Notes: generated by a model from the letters alone, not told the origin. 64,000 bases of DNA from Streptomyces sp. PKU-EA00015 (GCF_013387495.1 NZ_JABZEE010000037.1:1-64000); one strand, 5' to 3'. Counted from the stretch's first letter, positions 41,593 through 50,340 are shown. A program made the numbers and translations.

Positions 41593-42312
41593 TCAGCGGG
41601 CGGGCTCGGCCTTGCGCAGCACACCCACCTTGTCGATGCGGTGCTCGGGGTTGCCGCGGTCGTCACGCCAGAAGTTCCCGGCGGCATTGTCCTCAGGCGT
41701 CGCACAGGTCGAGAGCGTGATCATCGCCTCGACCGGCCGCTCGCCGGGACGGCCGGGGACGGCCGCCCGCTGCTCGGCGAGGGAGCGCTCGGAGCGGAAG
41801 GAGGTCGTCCGGGTCTCCGTGATCTCGTACTCGTACACGCGGCCGCCCGCCCGGACGAATACCGATTCGCCCTCGTCGAGCGACGGCAGATCACGCAGCG
41901 GGCCTCCCGCGGAGAGGCGGTGGGCGGTGACCAGGTAGTTGCCGACCTCGCCGGGGCCGACGCCGCCGTTCTCCCCGTACGGGCTGGCGCCGACGCCGCG
42001 GTTCTGGATCCGGGTGCCGGGCCAGTCGTCGGTCGTTCCCTCGTACGGGACGACCTTCAGCTCCTTCAGTCCGATCGACGGAATGGACAGCAGCGCCGTC
42101 TCCGTCCGCGGACGGGGCGGCTCGGGGGACGGCGTCGCGGACGCCGTCCCCGTCGCGGGCTCCGTCGGTGTCGTGGCGGGGCGCTCGACCGTGGCCTGCG
42201 CCCCGCCTGCCGTCCGGGGTTCCGCGGAGGCTCTGGCGTCCACGGTGCATCCGGCGAGCACGGTCACGAGCACGCCGGCGAGAGCAAGGGGAACAGCTCG
42301 GAGAACAGTCAT
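41593..42312 (-). CDS. Class E-like sortase with lipobox leader
   Basis: This 239-residue protein carries a sortase domain: PSIGLKELKVVPYEG, catalytic His in YLVTAHRLSAGG, Cys in ITLSTCATPEDN and Arg in PEHRIDKVG. The leader MTVLRAVPLALAGVLVTVLAGC ends in a lipobox (LAGC), then comes a Thr/Pro linker. Most class E sortases are anchored by a membrane helix; a lipoprotein form would be tethered by lipid instead. No LPxTG/LAxTG substrate gene is near. Activity on a housekeeping substrate set elsewhere in the genome is likely. Confidence 0.88.
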   Translation of the reverse strand: MTVLRAVPLALAGVLVTVLAGCTVDARASAEPRTAGGAQATVERPATTPTEPATGTASATPSPEPPRPRTETALLSIPSIGLKELKVVPYEGTTDDWPGTRIQNRGVGASPYGENGGVGPGEVGNYLVTAHRLSAGGPLRDLPSLDEGESVFVRAGGRVYEYEITETRTTSFRSERSLAEQRAAVPGRPGERPVEAMITLSTCATPEDNAAGNFWRDDRGNPEHRIDKVGVLRKAEPAR

Positions 42313-42502
42313 GGGAATCCGGTTCGTCAGCCGGGCGGAACGACCGGCGCTCCGGCGTGGGCACGCCGATCACGCCAATGGCCTCATTTCGGACACAACG
42401 ACGATATCCGACCGGATGTTCCCTCCGTCCGGCCGACGGGCTGTCTCCCTTCGATCCGTGCAGGTCAGCGCCTATGTCAGTGCCGCATGCCAGCATGAGG
42501 AC

Positions 42503-42958
42503 GTGACGAACCTGGCCCACCTGAAGCAGCTGAGGCTTGCCAAGGACGCGATGGACCGCGACTGGATGGAGCCGCTCGACCTCGACGCGGTCGCCGCCCA
42601 CGCGGGGTATTCGCGCTATCACTTCGTGCGCGCGTTCAAGGCGGTCTACGGGCAGACGCCCGGCCAATACCTGTCGGGCCGCCGCATAGAGCGGGCCGAG
42701 GAGATGCTCCGCACAGCGAACCTCTCCGTCACCGAGATCTGCACCCTCGTGGGATTCACCAGCCTCGGGACGTTCTCGGCCCGTTTCAAGCGGCAGACCG
42801 GTGTGTCCCCCAGCGAGTACCGCGCGCGGCACGTCGGCCGCGGCGCCGCGCTCATACCGGGGTGCTACGCGATGCTGTGGGCCGGCGGCTTCTCCCCGGC
42901 GAAGGAGCCGCCCGGGCGAAGGGGCGCGGGAGACCGCAATTCTGAAGAAGCGGGCTGA
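42503..42958 (+). CDS. AraC-family transcriptional regulator (DNA-binding domain only)
   Basis: The protein is essentially a double HTH AraC domain: LDLDAVAAHAGYSRYHFVRAF and LSVTEICTLVGFTSLGTFSARF with TGVSPSEYR. I place the start at the GTG 42503 (VTNLAHLKQLRLAKD), giving 151 residues, since family members start there; upstream frame is open but dissimilar. The start lacks a well-spaced ribosome site. It precedes a VOC gene by 56 nt, and such compact AraC/VOC pairs are common in streptomycetes, so it probably controls it. Confidence 0.88.
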   Translation: MTNLAHLKQLRLAKDAMDRDWMEPLDLDAVAAHAGYSRYHFVRAFKAVYGQTPGQYLSGRRIERAEEMLRTANLSVTEICTLVGFTSLGTFSARFKRQTGVSPSEYRARHVGRGAALIPGCYAMLWAGGFSPAKEPPGRRGAGDRNSEEAG

Positions 42959-43014
42959 GCGGGCCACTGCCTACCGTGGCAGGGCAACGGACACCCCTTC
43001 CCCAGGAGCACGTC

Positions 43015-43461
43015 ATGATCAAGGGTCTCGCCATCGCCACCGTCTGGGTGCTGGACCAGGACCGGGCCAAGGAGTTCTACACCGAGAAGCTGGGCCTCGA
43101 GGTGCGGACGGACATGACCATGGGCGAGGGCGGCATGCGCTGGCTCACCGTCGGGGCCGCGGACCAGCCCGACGTGGTGCTCACGCTCATGGTCCCCGGC
43201 CCGCCCGCCATGGACCCCGAGTCCGCCGAGGCCATGAAGAAGCTGGTCTCCAAGGGCATCCTCGGCGCGGGCGTGCTGGCGACCGACGACATCCACGGCG
43301 ACTACGAGAAGCTCAAGGCACGCGGTGTGCAGTTCCTGCAGGAGCCGCAGGAGCGCCCGTACGGCACCGAGGCGATCTTCCGGGACGACTCCGGCAACTG
43401 GTTCTCCTTCACCCAGGCCCGCAAGGGTGACCTCGACCTGGACAAGGACTGGGCGTGCTGA
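43015..43461 (+). CDS. VOC-family protein
   Basis: The 148-residue protein has two beta-alpha-beta modules of the VOC fold: MIKGLAIATVWVLDQDRAKEF, EKLGLEVRTDM, GAGVLATDDIHGDYEKLKARG and AIFRDDSGNWFSFTQ. The usual first metal His is Thr here, and the last Glu is in another form, so metal catalysis is doubtful; binding or resistance roles occur in this group. AGGAG precedes the ATG. It follows the AraC gene on the same strand. Confidence 0.9.
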   Translation: MIKGLAIATVWVLDQDRAKEFYTEKLGLEVRTDMTMGEGGMRWLTVGAADQPDVVLTLMVPGPPAMDPESAEAMKKLVSKGILGAGVLATDDIHGDYEKLKARGVQFLQEPQERPYGTEAIFRDDSGNWFSFTQARKGDLDLDKDWAC

Positions 43462-43527
43462 CGGCGGGCAGGGAAGGGAAGCGGACCCTGCACCGGCCCT
43501 CCTCCTCTGCCCGAAAGCGAGACGCCC

Positions 43528-44124
43528 ATGCACCACGAAGACTCCGCCCTGCCCGCAGGCGATGAGGACCGGCCGCGCGGGCCCGCCGCGGTGCGTACCA
43601 CCGCGACAGCGGCGGTGGCCCTCGCCGTCGCCGTGAGCGGGCTGCTCGGCGGCCGCGCCGTCGCCCAGGAGTCGCTGCCCGCCTCCGGCGGCGCGCCGCT
43701 GGGGGCGGCCGCTCACAGCGACGACGCGCCCGGGAAGGCCACGGAACACGCGCGGCGGATCGTCTCCCTGGTGAACGTGCACCGGAGGCGTGCCGGATGT
43801 GCGCCGCTGCGCATCGACGACCGGTTGCAGGCCGCGGCCCAGGCACACGCCGACGACATGGCCGCCCGCGGCTACTACGCGCACGAGAGCCCTGAGGGCC
43901 GCGACGGCGGTGACCGGCTGAAGGTCCGGGGGTACGCGTGGAGCCGCTGGGCCGAGAACATCCACCGCGGCCCCGCCGGGCCCGCCGCGACCGTCGCGGG
44001 GTGGATGGGCAGCGCGGTCCACCGGGAGAACGTCATGGACTGCCGGCTCGAGTACACCGGCGTCGGCATCAGCCTCAAGGGCAACGGCCCCTGGTGGGTC
44101 CAGGAGTTCGCCACCCGAGACTGA
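43528..44124 (+). CDS. Secreted CAP (SCP/PR-1-like) domain protein
   Basis: The 198-residue precursor has a leader (TTATAAVALAVAVSGLLGG, cleavage near AVAQ) and a CAP domain: IVSLVNVHRRRAGCAPLRI, AAQAHADDMAARGYYAHES, NIHRGPAGPAATVAGWM, SAVHRENVMDCRLEYTGVG. The His/Glu cavity residues are retained in part. Such proteins are stable extracellular proteins with ligand-binding or lytic-support roles. It is the last gene before a 366-nt gap. Confidence 0.9.
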   Translation: MHHEDSALPAGDEDRPRGPAAVRTTATAAVALAVAVSGLLGGRAVAQESLPASGGAPLGAAAHSDDAPGKATEHARRIVSLVNVHRRRAGCAPLRIDDRLQAAAQAHADDMAARGYYAHESPEGRDGGDRLKVRGYAWSRWAENIHRGPAGPAATVAGWMGSAVHRENVMDCRLEYTGVGISLKGNGPWWVQEFATRD

Positions 44125-44374
44125 GCGCACAAGGCACCGGCTCGGCGGTCGCGGACTGCCGTCGAGCAGACCGCAGGCGGTCGTGACAGCGCCGACCAGA
44201 ACGAGCCCCCTCCCGCCGGCGACCCGACACCCGCCGCCGACGGGCGCGGCTGCTCGGGACTCGGGTCCAGGCACCGGACCCGTCATGCCGCATCGCCCCG
44301 ACCCCCATGACGCCGGTGCCCGAGGGCCCGACAGGTGAGTCGCCACGGGTCATGTCTTCCTGCAGGACGCGCTG

Positions 44375-44403
44375 TTCGACAGATGACGCAGGACGAGTAT
44401 TGT
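44375..44403 (+). promoter_or_regulatory. Predicted promoter of the DUF397 gene
   Basis: TTCGAC at 44375-44380 and TATTGT at 44398-44403 are separated by 17 nt, fitting a principal sigma factor promoter. Transcription would start near 44410, leaving a leader of about 80 nt that includes the palindrome. Confidence 0.5.
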
Positions 44404-44421
44404 CGAGCACGGCCCCGATGA

Positions 44422-44431
44422 TGCAATTGCA
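44422..44431. promoter_or_regulatory. Palindrome TGCAATTGCA, possible XRE operator
   Basis: A perfect 10-bp palindrome lies just downstream of the predicted promoter, with a half-site ATTGCA repeated at 44439-44444. Position and symmetry fit an operator for the HTH regulator encoded at 44817. Confidence 0.45.
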
Positions 44432-44490
44432 GCTGGGATTGCACGCGTGTTCGGGGTGACCGGATCGCGAGCGGCGAGGGGTTGGTGGGA

Positions 44491-44724
44491 GTGGAGTTCG
44501 TCAACGGCATGGGGGCCGGAGCGCTGGCCGCGGTGACGTGGATCAAGAGCAGCCACAGCAACGCCACGGGAAACTGCGTGGAGTTGGCCGCCCTGCCGGG
44601 AGGCCGGATCGCCGTCCGCAACTCCCGTGACCCGCAGGGGCCCGCGCTCGTCTACACCCGCGACGAGATCGCCGCTTTCGTGGCAGGCGCCCGTGACGGT
44701 GACTTCGACGGGATGATCGGCTGA
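44491..44724 (+). CDS. DUF397 domain protein
   Basis: The 77-residue protein has the DUF397 hallmark WIKSSHSNATGNCVELA, then VAVRNSRDP-like (IAVRNSRDPQGPALVYT) and a C-terminal helix. DUF397 proteins (BldB/Scr1-associated type) usually accompany XRE-DUF5753 regulators and are thought to counteract them, as a toxin/antitoxin-like pair. The start is uncertain among TTG 44482, GTG 44485 and GTG 44491; I choose the last for its spacing to GAGGGG. The regulator gene follows, the reverse of the common order. Confidence 0.88.
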   Translation: MEFVNGMGAGALAAVTWIKSSHSNATGNCVELAALPGGRIAVRNSRDPQGPALVYTRDEIAAFVAGARDGDFDGMIG

Positions 44725-44816
44725 AAATCGCACCTTCCGGAATGTCCGGTCCATTGGTGCGCACCGACATGTGCTGGGATACTGGCGCCTTCCCATGGTC
44801 TCCGCAGGAGTGTGTG

Positions 44817-45719
44817 ATGACTGCCGCCGATCCGAGCCCGTCGTTGTTCGTTCGGCCGCTGGGAGCGGTCGAGAGCAACCCGACCGCCCTGAAGCTCATT
44901 CTGGGCGGCAAGTTGCGCGAACTGCGGACGAGCGCGGGTCTCGACCCCGCCGATGTGGACGGCAAGCTCGGCTTCTCACGGTCGAAGACCAGTCGTACCG
45001 AGCTGGGCCGCCACGGCTGCAAGCCCTCCGACGCGCTGGCCCTGCTGAGCCTCTACGGGGTGCAGGAAGAGAACCAGGTAGCCGAGTTCATGCGCCTCGT
45101 GCAGCAGTCCCGCCGCTCGGACTGGTGGCGATCCTTCAGCGACGTTCTCTCGGACTTCTTCACGCCGCTCGTCGCCCTGGAGGGCGCCGCCGCCACGATC
45201 CGTACCTACGAGCCCTTCTACGTCCCCGGTCTGCTCCAGACGCCCGCGTACGCGCGCGCCGTCGTCCGGTCGGGGCCGGGGCAGCCGCTCGCCCATGACG
45301 TCCAGCGCCGCGTCGATCTGCGGCAGGAGCGGCAGCGGCAGCTCGACCAGCCGGACGCGCCGCGTCTGTGGGCGGTCATCGACGAGTCCGTACTGATGCG
45401 CTCCGTCGGAGGCCCGCAGGTGATGCGCGAGCAGCTGCGGCACCTCGTCACGATGATGGGGCGCTCCCACGTCACCCTGCAGATCGCACCGCTCGACGTG
45501 ACGGCCGCGGTGGGTGTGGGCACGGGCGTGAGTTGTCTGCGCTTCGCGCTCCGTGACCTCAAGGACGCGGTGTACATCGAGCACCTCACGGGCAGCACCT
45601 TCACGCAGAAGCCGGCGACCGTCGAGCAGTACCGCGACATGCTCGACCGGCTCTGCGCGTGCGCGCTCACCCCCAAGGAAACGCTGCGGACGCTCCAGGA
45701 GCGTCTGGCAGCGATGTGA
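44817..45719 (+). CDS. XRE-family regulator with DUF5753 domain
   Basis: The 300-residue protein has an N-terminal HTH (LGGKLRELRTSAGLDPADVDGKLG) written here as two helices LRELRTSAGLDPADVDGKL and FSRSKTSRTELGRHG, and a DUF5753 domain (YEPFYVPGLLQTPAYARAVV, RQERQRQLDQP, VTLQIAPLDVTAAVG, YIEHLTGSTF). These regulators are very numerous in streptomycetes and work with DUF397 partners in development or secondary metabolism. ATG 44817 follows AGGAG. The HTH is divergent (few typical XRE turn residues). Confidence 0.9.
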   Translation: MTAADPSPSLFVRPLGAVESNPTALKLILGGKLRELRTSAGLDPADVDGKLGFSRSKTSRTELGRHGCKPSDALALLSLYGVQEENQVAEFMRLVQQSRRSDWWRSFSDVLSDFFTPLVALEGAAATIRTYEPFYVPGLLQTPAYARAVVRSGPGQPLAHDVQRRVDLRQERQRQLDQPDAPRLWAVIDESVLMRSVGGPQVMREQLRHLVTMMGRSHVTLQIAPLDVTAAVGVGTGVSCLRFALRDLKDAVYIEHLTGSTFTQKPATVEQYRDMLDRLCACALTPKETLRTLQERLAAM

Positions 45720-45744
45720 TCCCGGCCCGGCGGCCGGAGCCGGC

Positions 45745-46557
45745 TCAGGCGAGCCGGCCCACGCCGCCCCACTCGATCCATTCGTCCGTCTGCTGAACCG
45801 GCGCCAGGTCGGTGTCGGGCCGCCAGGTGGAGACCTCCACCAGGCCGGGCTCCAGAATCTCCATGCCGTCGAAGAACCGCCGGACCTCGTGCTCCTCACG
45901 GACGCGGCCCCAGTTGCCGCCGGTCGCCTCGGCCATGTAGTCGGTGACGAAGGTACGGATCTCCGGACGGTCGCTCACCAGCTGACAGACCACCAGGTAG
46001 CTGCCGGGAACGAGCCGTTCGGCCACGCGCCGCACCAGTGCGCCGGGATCGTCCTCGTCCGGGATGCAGTGCAGCACCGAGACGAACAACGCGGCCACAG
46101 GCCGACTGAAATCGATCAGCCGGGTCGTCTCCGCGTGGCCGAAGATGCCGTCGGTGTCGCGCATGTCGGCCTGGATGACGGCCGTGCGGTCGTTCTCGTC
46201 GAGCAGAGCCCGGCCGTGGGCGAGGACGATCGGGTCGTTGTCGACGTAGACGACGCGCGACTCTGGGTCGACGGCCTGGGCCACCTGGTGGACGTTGTCC
46301 TGGGTGGGCAGACCGGAACCGTGGTCGATGAACTGGCGGATGCCGTACTCGCTCGCCAGCAGACGCACCACCCGCCGCAGGAAGTTGCGGTTGTTGACGG
46401 CCAGGACCTTGGTGCTGGGGACCTGCTTCAACAGCTCTTCACAGGCGTCGCGATCCGACTGGTAGTTGTCGTCGCCCCCCAGGAAGTAGTCGTACATACG
46501 TGCCACGCTGGGCACCTTGGTGTCGATGGCGTCCGGGCGCCACGACTCGCGTCGCAT
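45745..46557 (-). CDS. PF04672-type SAM-dependent methyltransferase
   Basis: The 270-residue protein matches the Streptomyces S-adenosyl methyltransferase family often located by DUF397/XRE genes: PSVARMYDYFLGGDDNYQSD, FIDHGSGLPTQDNVHQVAQ, VVYVDNDPIVLAHGRALL, AALFVSVLHCIPDEDDP. The SAM loop reads IDHGSGLPT, where family members usually have IDIGTGLPT. Targets are unknown. The ATG at 46555-46557 is chosen for family agreement. It converges with the XRE regulator (26-nt gap). Confidence 0.9.
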   Translation of the reverse strand: MRRESWRPDAIDTKVPSVARMYDYFLGGDDNYQSDRDACEELLKQVPSTKVLAVNNRNFLRRVVRLLASEYGIRQFIDHGSGLPTQDNVHQVAQAVDPESRVVYVDNDPIVLAHGRALLDENDRTAVIQADMRDTDGIFGHAETTRLIDFSRPVAALFVSVLHCIPDEDDPGALVRRVAERLVPGSYLVVCQLVSDRPEIRTFVTDYMAEATGGNWGRVREEHEVRRFFDGMEILEPGLVEVSTWRPDTDLAPVQQTDEWIEWGGVGRLA

Positions 46558-46747
46558 CCAGTCCTCACCCGCGTCTGTGGAAATCAGGCTGTGGGACGGA
46601 CATGCTAGGGAGTGCACGCGCGGCGGTACAGATGAAGCGTCAAGTGACGCCCTGTGCACGGCGCGTTTCGGTCACGGTCCGTCGGGACGGCGTACGTCAC
46701 CGAAGGTGCATGGAAGCGGGCCGGGCACGCCGGACGCCGGTCGGCGG

Positions 46748-47200
46748 TCAGCCCACGATGCGGACGTCCAGCTGCACGCACGCTTCCAAGGTGTTGTTGT
46801 CGCCGGTCACCTGGATGCTCACGTCGACGTTCTGACCTGCGAGCAGCGGGGGCGGGGCCATCTCGTACGCGACGGTGTAGAGCTCGCCGGCCGCCACGGC
46901 GCCGACCGCACCCCGTGTGTACGCGAACCGGCCGAACGTGCCCTCGGTCCGCACATGGAGTTCGGTGGCCGCGTGGGAGCGCGCCGGGCGGAAGTCGAGT
47001 TCGAACCGGGTCGTCTGTCCCACGTCGAGGGTCACCGGACCCGTGTCCGTCTCCGCGTGACCGGAGACACGGAAGGCGGAGACCTGGCCGCTCCCGCCGC
47101 ACTCCTCGGCCGGGCCCACGGGACCGGCGTGGGCGGGGGCGGTGGACAGCATGACGAGGGCGAGCGCACAGGCGGCGGCAGAGTAAGTGAGCTTCTTCAC
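46748..47200 (-). CDS. Secreted small beta protein, ML/NPC2-like
   Basis: The 150-residue precursor has a Sec signal peptide (MKKLTYSAAACALALVML, cleavage after AHA). The mature part has two cysteines and strands RVSGHAETDTGPVTLDVG, ELYTVAYEMAPPPLLAGQNV and TLEACVQLDVRIVG. The end and the mid-domain Pro-rich loop recall MD-2-related lipid-recognition (NPC2) proteins, which bind lipids in a beta sandwich; this is a resemblance by eye. GTG at 47198-47200 with GGAGCGGGC upstream. Monocistronic. Confidence 0.7.
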   Translation of the reverse strand: MKKLTYSAAACALALVMLSTAPAHAGPVGPAEECGGSGQVSAFRVSGHAETDTGPVTLDVGQTTRFELDFRPARSHAATELHVRTEGTFGRFAYTRGAVGAVAAGELYTVAYEMAPPPLLAGQNVDVSIQVTGDNNTLEACVQLDVRIVG

Positions 47201-47503
47201 GCCCGCTCCAACGACGCGCCCTCGTGAGGGTCACCCGTCTTGCGCCGTCCGGGCTCCCCCCGGTGTGCAAATACACCCGAATGGCGCACAGCTCGCGTAT
47301 CGACCCGCGGTCGGGTGCCCGAAGCCCGGTGAGGCGGCGTGCCCGGAGGTCACGCGGTGTGCCGGCGCGGGGGCCGACGGCGAAGTGGCGCGGGCCCACC
47401 CCGTACACTCGGCCCCTGCTTCCGGCAGTACCGCGTGAAGCCCGTGCCGTTGCGCGGATCCGTGAGGGCGCGAGCCCAGGGCAACCGAACGAAGGGACCT
47501 ATC
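47201..47503. other. Divergent gene-free region
   Basis: About 300 nt without a supported gene between the ML-like gene (minus) and the small ORF at 47504 (plus). It should hold both promoters; I see no clear operator. Confidence 0.4.
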
Positions 47504-47662
47504 GTGAGCTCCGCAGACAGGGCTGACGCACCGATCTACGACAGCCTGGTCGAGGAGCGGGGCGACGTTCCCGCGGATGTCCGGCAGACCGCCGAGGAGA
47601 CGCTGCGCGAGGTGAGCCGCACGCTCGACTTCGAGCTGCAGGGCTTCGCGGCACGCGGCTAG
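47504..47662 (+). CDS. Small conserved-looking acidic protein
   Basis: A GTG at 47504 with GAAGGGA upstream begins a 52-residue peptide, VSSADRADAPIYDSLVEERG followed by a helical, acidic part (RQTAEETLREVSRTLDFEL) and a stop. Codon use is typical of real genes and similar short proteins occur in streptomycetes, but I cannot name a function. Confidence 0.6.
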   Translation: MSSADRADAPIYDSLVEERGDVPADVRQTAEETLREVSRTLDFELQGFAARG

Positions 47663-48027
47663 CCGTCCCGGACGGCCGGGCCTCAGCGGTTCACGCCGAC
47701 CGCGAACGAGTAGAGCCGCAGCTCCGGGCCCAGGGCCCTCTCCTCGGCATCGGCCGGCAGGGGCTGCCTCTCGCTGGACGGCTCGAAACTGCCCTTCGCC
47801 CCCGCCTGAGGGCATGCGGCACCCTCGGCGAGCGGCACCAAGCTCCGCCTACTCGTCGGCGCTGCCCGGTTCCGGTGACAACGCTGCTGCGGCCCGGCCG
47901 GTACCGCCGGGACGGCGCCGGATGTGCGCGCCTGTCCACGGCCGTCTCCCGCCGGACGCCGCCCCCCGTCCCGGGCTGTCGCCACCCCGTCTTTCGTGGT
48001 CCACTTGAGGGAACGGGAGCCGGGCCG
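47663..48027. other. Gap before the DUF3048 gene; possible gene relic
   Basis: No intact gene. On the minus strand at 47683-47830 a frame ends in LGPELRLYSFAVGVNR before a stop, which looks like a genuine protein C-terminus rather than random sequence, but it loses coherence after about 50 codons. It may be a remnant of a deleted gene. Confidence 0.3.
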
Positions 48028-49023
48028 ATGAAGACACGACGAGGACAGCACCACAGACGGAGCGGCGGGGCCGTCGCCGCCCTCGCCGCCGCCTCCCTCG
48101 CGCTCGGGCTCTTCGGCTGCTCGGACGGAGGCGACCGCCCCGAGCCGACCCGCCCGCCGACCTCCGCGCAGCAGCGCACCTCCTACTTCACCGGCCTGCC
48201 CGCCGAACCGGGCCCGGTGCTCGCCGTCAAGATCGACAACGTCCGACCCGCACGCCCGCACACCGGGCTCGACGCGGCCGACCTCGTCTACGTCGAGCAG
48301 GTCGAGTCGGGCCTCAGCCGTATCCTCGCCGTGTTCTCGTCCCGGCTGCCGCCGCAGGTCGGCCCCGTACGCAGCGCCCGCGAGTCGGACCTCGAACTGC
48401 TCCGCCAGTTCGGCCGGCCGGCGCTCGCCTACTCCGGCGCGCAGTCCGCGCTCGGACCGCTGATCGACGCGGCCCCCATCGTCGCCCTTCCTCATGGCAG
48501 GGCGCCGGACGCGTACGTCCGTGGCAGCGACCGCCCGGCCCCGCACAATCTCTATCTGCTTCCCGGCAAGGTGCTCGCCGCGGCCCGTGGCGTGAGCGAC
48601 GCCTCCGACATAGGGCTGCGCTTCGGCGCCGCCCCGGCGGACGGGAGGCCGACCGCGGAGCAGACGGTGCGCTACCCGTCGGCCCGGTACGCGTTCACCT
48701 GGTCCGCGGCACAGAAGAGGTGGCTGGTGGCCATGGACGGGACCGCGGCCCGGACGACGGACGGGAAGCGGCTCGCACCGGCGACGGTGGTCGTCCAGTA
48801 CACGGAGGTCCGTCCCTCGAAGTTCCGTGACCGCGGGGGCAGCGTGTCCCCGTACACCGAGACGGTCGGCTCGGGCCGGGCGCTCGTCCTGCGCGACGGC
48901 CGTGCCTTCGACGCCCGCTGGCAGCGCGATTCGGCGGCGGGCGACACGGTGTTCACGACCGCCGCGGGGGAGCGGCTGAACTTCGCCCGCGGCCAGGTGT
49001 GGATCCTCCTCACCTCCCGCTGA
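48028..49023 (+). CDS. DUF3048 lipoprotein (YerB family)
   Basis: The 331-residue protein has a lipoprotein leader ending LGLFGC and the two DUF3048 domains: VLAVKIDNVRPARPHTGLDAAD, VEQVESGLSRILAVFSS, GPVRSARESDLELLRQFG and C-terminal RGGSVSPYTETVGSGRALVL. The Bacillus homologue YerB is a surface lipoprotein of uncertain function. The ATG at 48028 has a weak site; leader features fix it. It converges with the MFS gene (12-nt gap). Confidence 0.9.
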   Translation: MKTRRGQHHRRSGGAVAALAAASLALGLFGCSDGGDRPEPTRPPTSAQQRTSYFTGLPAEPGPVLAVKIDNVRPARPHTGLDAADLVYVEQVESGLSRILAVFSSRLPPQVGPVRSARESDLELLRQFGRPALAYSGAQSALGPLIDAAPIVALPHGRAPDAYVRGSDRPAPHNLYLLPGKVLAAARGVSDASDIGLRFGAAPADGRPTAEQTVRYPSARYAFTWSAAQKRWLVAMDGTAARTTDGKRLAPATVVVQYTEVRPSKFRDRGGSVSPYTETVGSGRALVLRDGRAFDARWQRDSAAGDTVFTTAAGERLNFARGQVWILLTSR

Positions 49024-49035
49024 CCCCAGCGTCGG

Positions 49036-50340
49036 TCAGCGTTCCAGCTCCTTGTGGGCGCTCTCCGGCAGCCTCAGGTACACGGCCGACGACACGAGGC
49101 ACAGCACGGCGACGTACCAGGGGAACAGATCCGGACGGTCCAGCTCCTTGAAGAGCGTGCCCACATAGGGGGCCGTGCCGCCGAAGACGGCGACCGTCAG
49201 CGAGTAGGGGAACCCGATGCCCGCGGCCCGCACCCGCGCCGGGAACACCTCCGCGTTCACCGCCGCCGAGACGGCGGTGAAGCCGGTCAGCAGCACCATG
49301 CCCGCGCACTGCACCAGCAGCAGGGAGACGAACGAACCGTTCACCGCCTTCAGCAGCGGCACGCTCAGCAGCGCGAACCCCAGCCCGAAGAACAGCAGCG
49401 CCGGCTTGCGTCCGAAGCGGTCGGAGAGCAGCCCGCCGACCGGCTGCAACAGTGTGAAGAACGCGAGTGAAAGGGTGCCCGCGAGCAGCGCGTCGGCCTT
49501 GTCCATCCCCGTGTTGAGCTCCGCGTACGTCGGCAGGTACGAGGTCCAGGTGTAGTACGCCAGGGTGCCGCCGGCCGTGATGCCGCAGATCAGCAGGGAC
49601 TCGCGCGGATGGTGGCGCAGGGCGTCGAACAGCCCCGGCCGCGCGGCGTGCTGCTGTGCGGCGCTGCGGGTCTCGTGGGCGCTGCGCCTGATCCAGAAGC
49701 CGACGAGGCTGAGCAGCGCGCCCAGCACGAAGGGCACCCGCCAGCCCCAGCCCTCCATCTGCCCTTCGCCGAGCCGGCTCACCAGCAGCGCCGCGACACC
49801 GGATGCGGTGAGCTGGCCGATGGAGGTGGAGACGTACTGGAATGACGAGAACAGGCCCCGCCGCCCCGGCCCGGCCGACTCGACGAGGAACGTCGTCGAC
49901 GCGGCGAACTCGCCGCCCACGGACAGGCCCTGGAGCAGCCGGGCCACGACCAGGACCACCGGCGCCAGGATTCCCGCGGCCGCGTACGTCGGTGTGAGGC
50001 CCACCAGCAGGCTGCTGCCGCCCATCAGCAGGATCGTGACCGTGAATGCGGCGCGCCTGCCGTGCCGGTCCGCGACGGCGCCCATGATCAGGCCGCCGAC
50101 GGGGCGCATGAAGAAGCCCACGGCGAAGACCGCGAAGGTGGACAGCAGCGGCACGAGCGAGTTGCCCGAGCTCTTGGGGAACACCTGGTCGGCGATGTAG
50201 GCGGCGAGGAAGGTGTACGCGTACCAGTCGTACCACTCCACCGCGTTGCCGACCGAGGCCGCGAGCAGTTGCCTGAGCGGGCGCCGGGTGTGCGGGGCGA
50301 CGGTCCCGACGGAGGCGGATTCTGTCATGATCGCGACCAT
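49036..50340 (-). CDS. MHS-type MFS transporter (metabolite:H+ symporter)
   Basis: The 434-residue protein has 12 membrane helices and the MHS-family marks: SVGNAVEWYDWYAYTFLAAYI at helix 1, the loop motif GAVADRHGRRAAFT, and RLLQGLSVGGEFAASTTFLVE. Relatives take up organic acids (alpha-ketoglutarate, citrate), proline or betaine. Substrate is not readable. Start at ATG 50340 or four codons later at 50328; ribosome sites are poor for both. It is divergent from the RHS gene. Confidence 0.92.
   Translation of the reverse strand: MVAIMTESASVGTVAPHTRRPLRQLLAASVGNAVEWYDWYAYTFLAAYIADQVFPKSSGNSLVPLLSTFAVFAVGFFMRPVGGLIMGAVADRHGRRAAFTVTILLMGGSSLLVGLTPTYAAAGILAPVVLVVARLLQGLSVGGEFAASTTFLVESAGPGRRGLFSSFQYVSTSIGQLTASGVAALLVSRLGEGQMEGWGWRVPFVLGALLSLVGFWIRRSAHETRSAAQQHAARPGLFDALRHHPRESLLICGITAGGTLAYYTWTSYLPTYAELNTGMDKADALLAGTLSLAFFTLLQPVGGLLSDRFGRKPALLFFGLGFALLSVPLLKAVNGSFVSLLLVQCAGMVLLTGFTAVSAAVNAEVFPARVRAAGIGFPYSLTVAVFGGTAPYVGTLFKELDRPDLFPWYVAVLCLVSSAVYLRLPESAHKELER

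Larger units (their letters stand above)
44125..44490. other. Regulatory gap before the DUF397/XRE pair
   Basis: No gene is supported here. The left part is GC-rich without structure I can name; the right part is notably less GC-rich and contains a good promoter (44375-44403) and the palindrome TGCAATTGCA (44422-44431). Confidence 0.5.
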
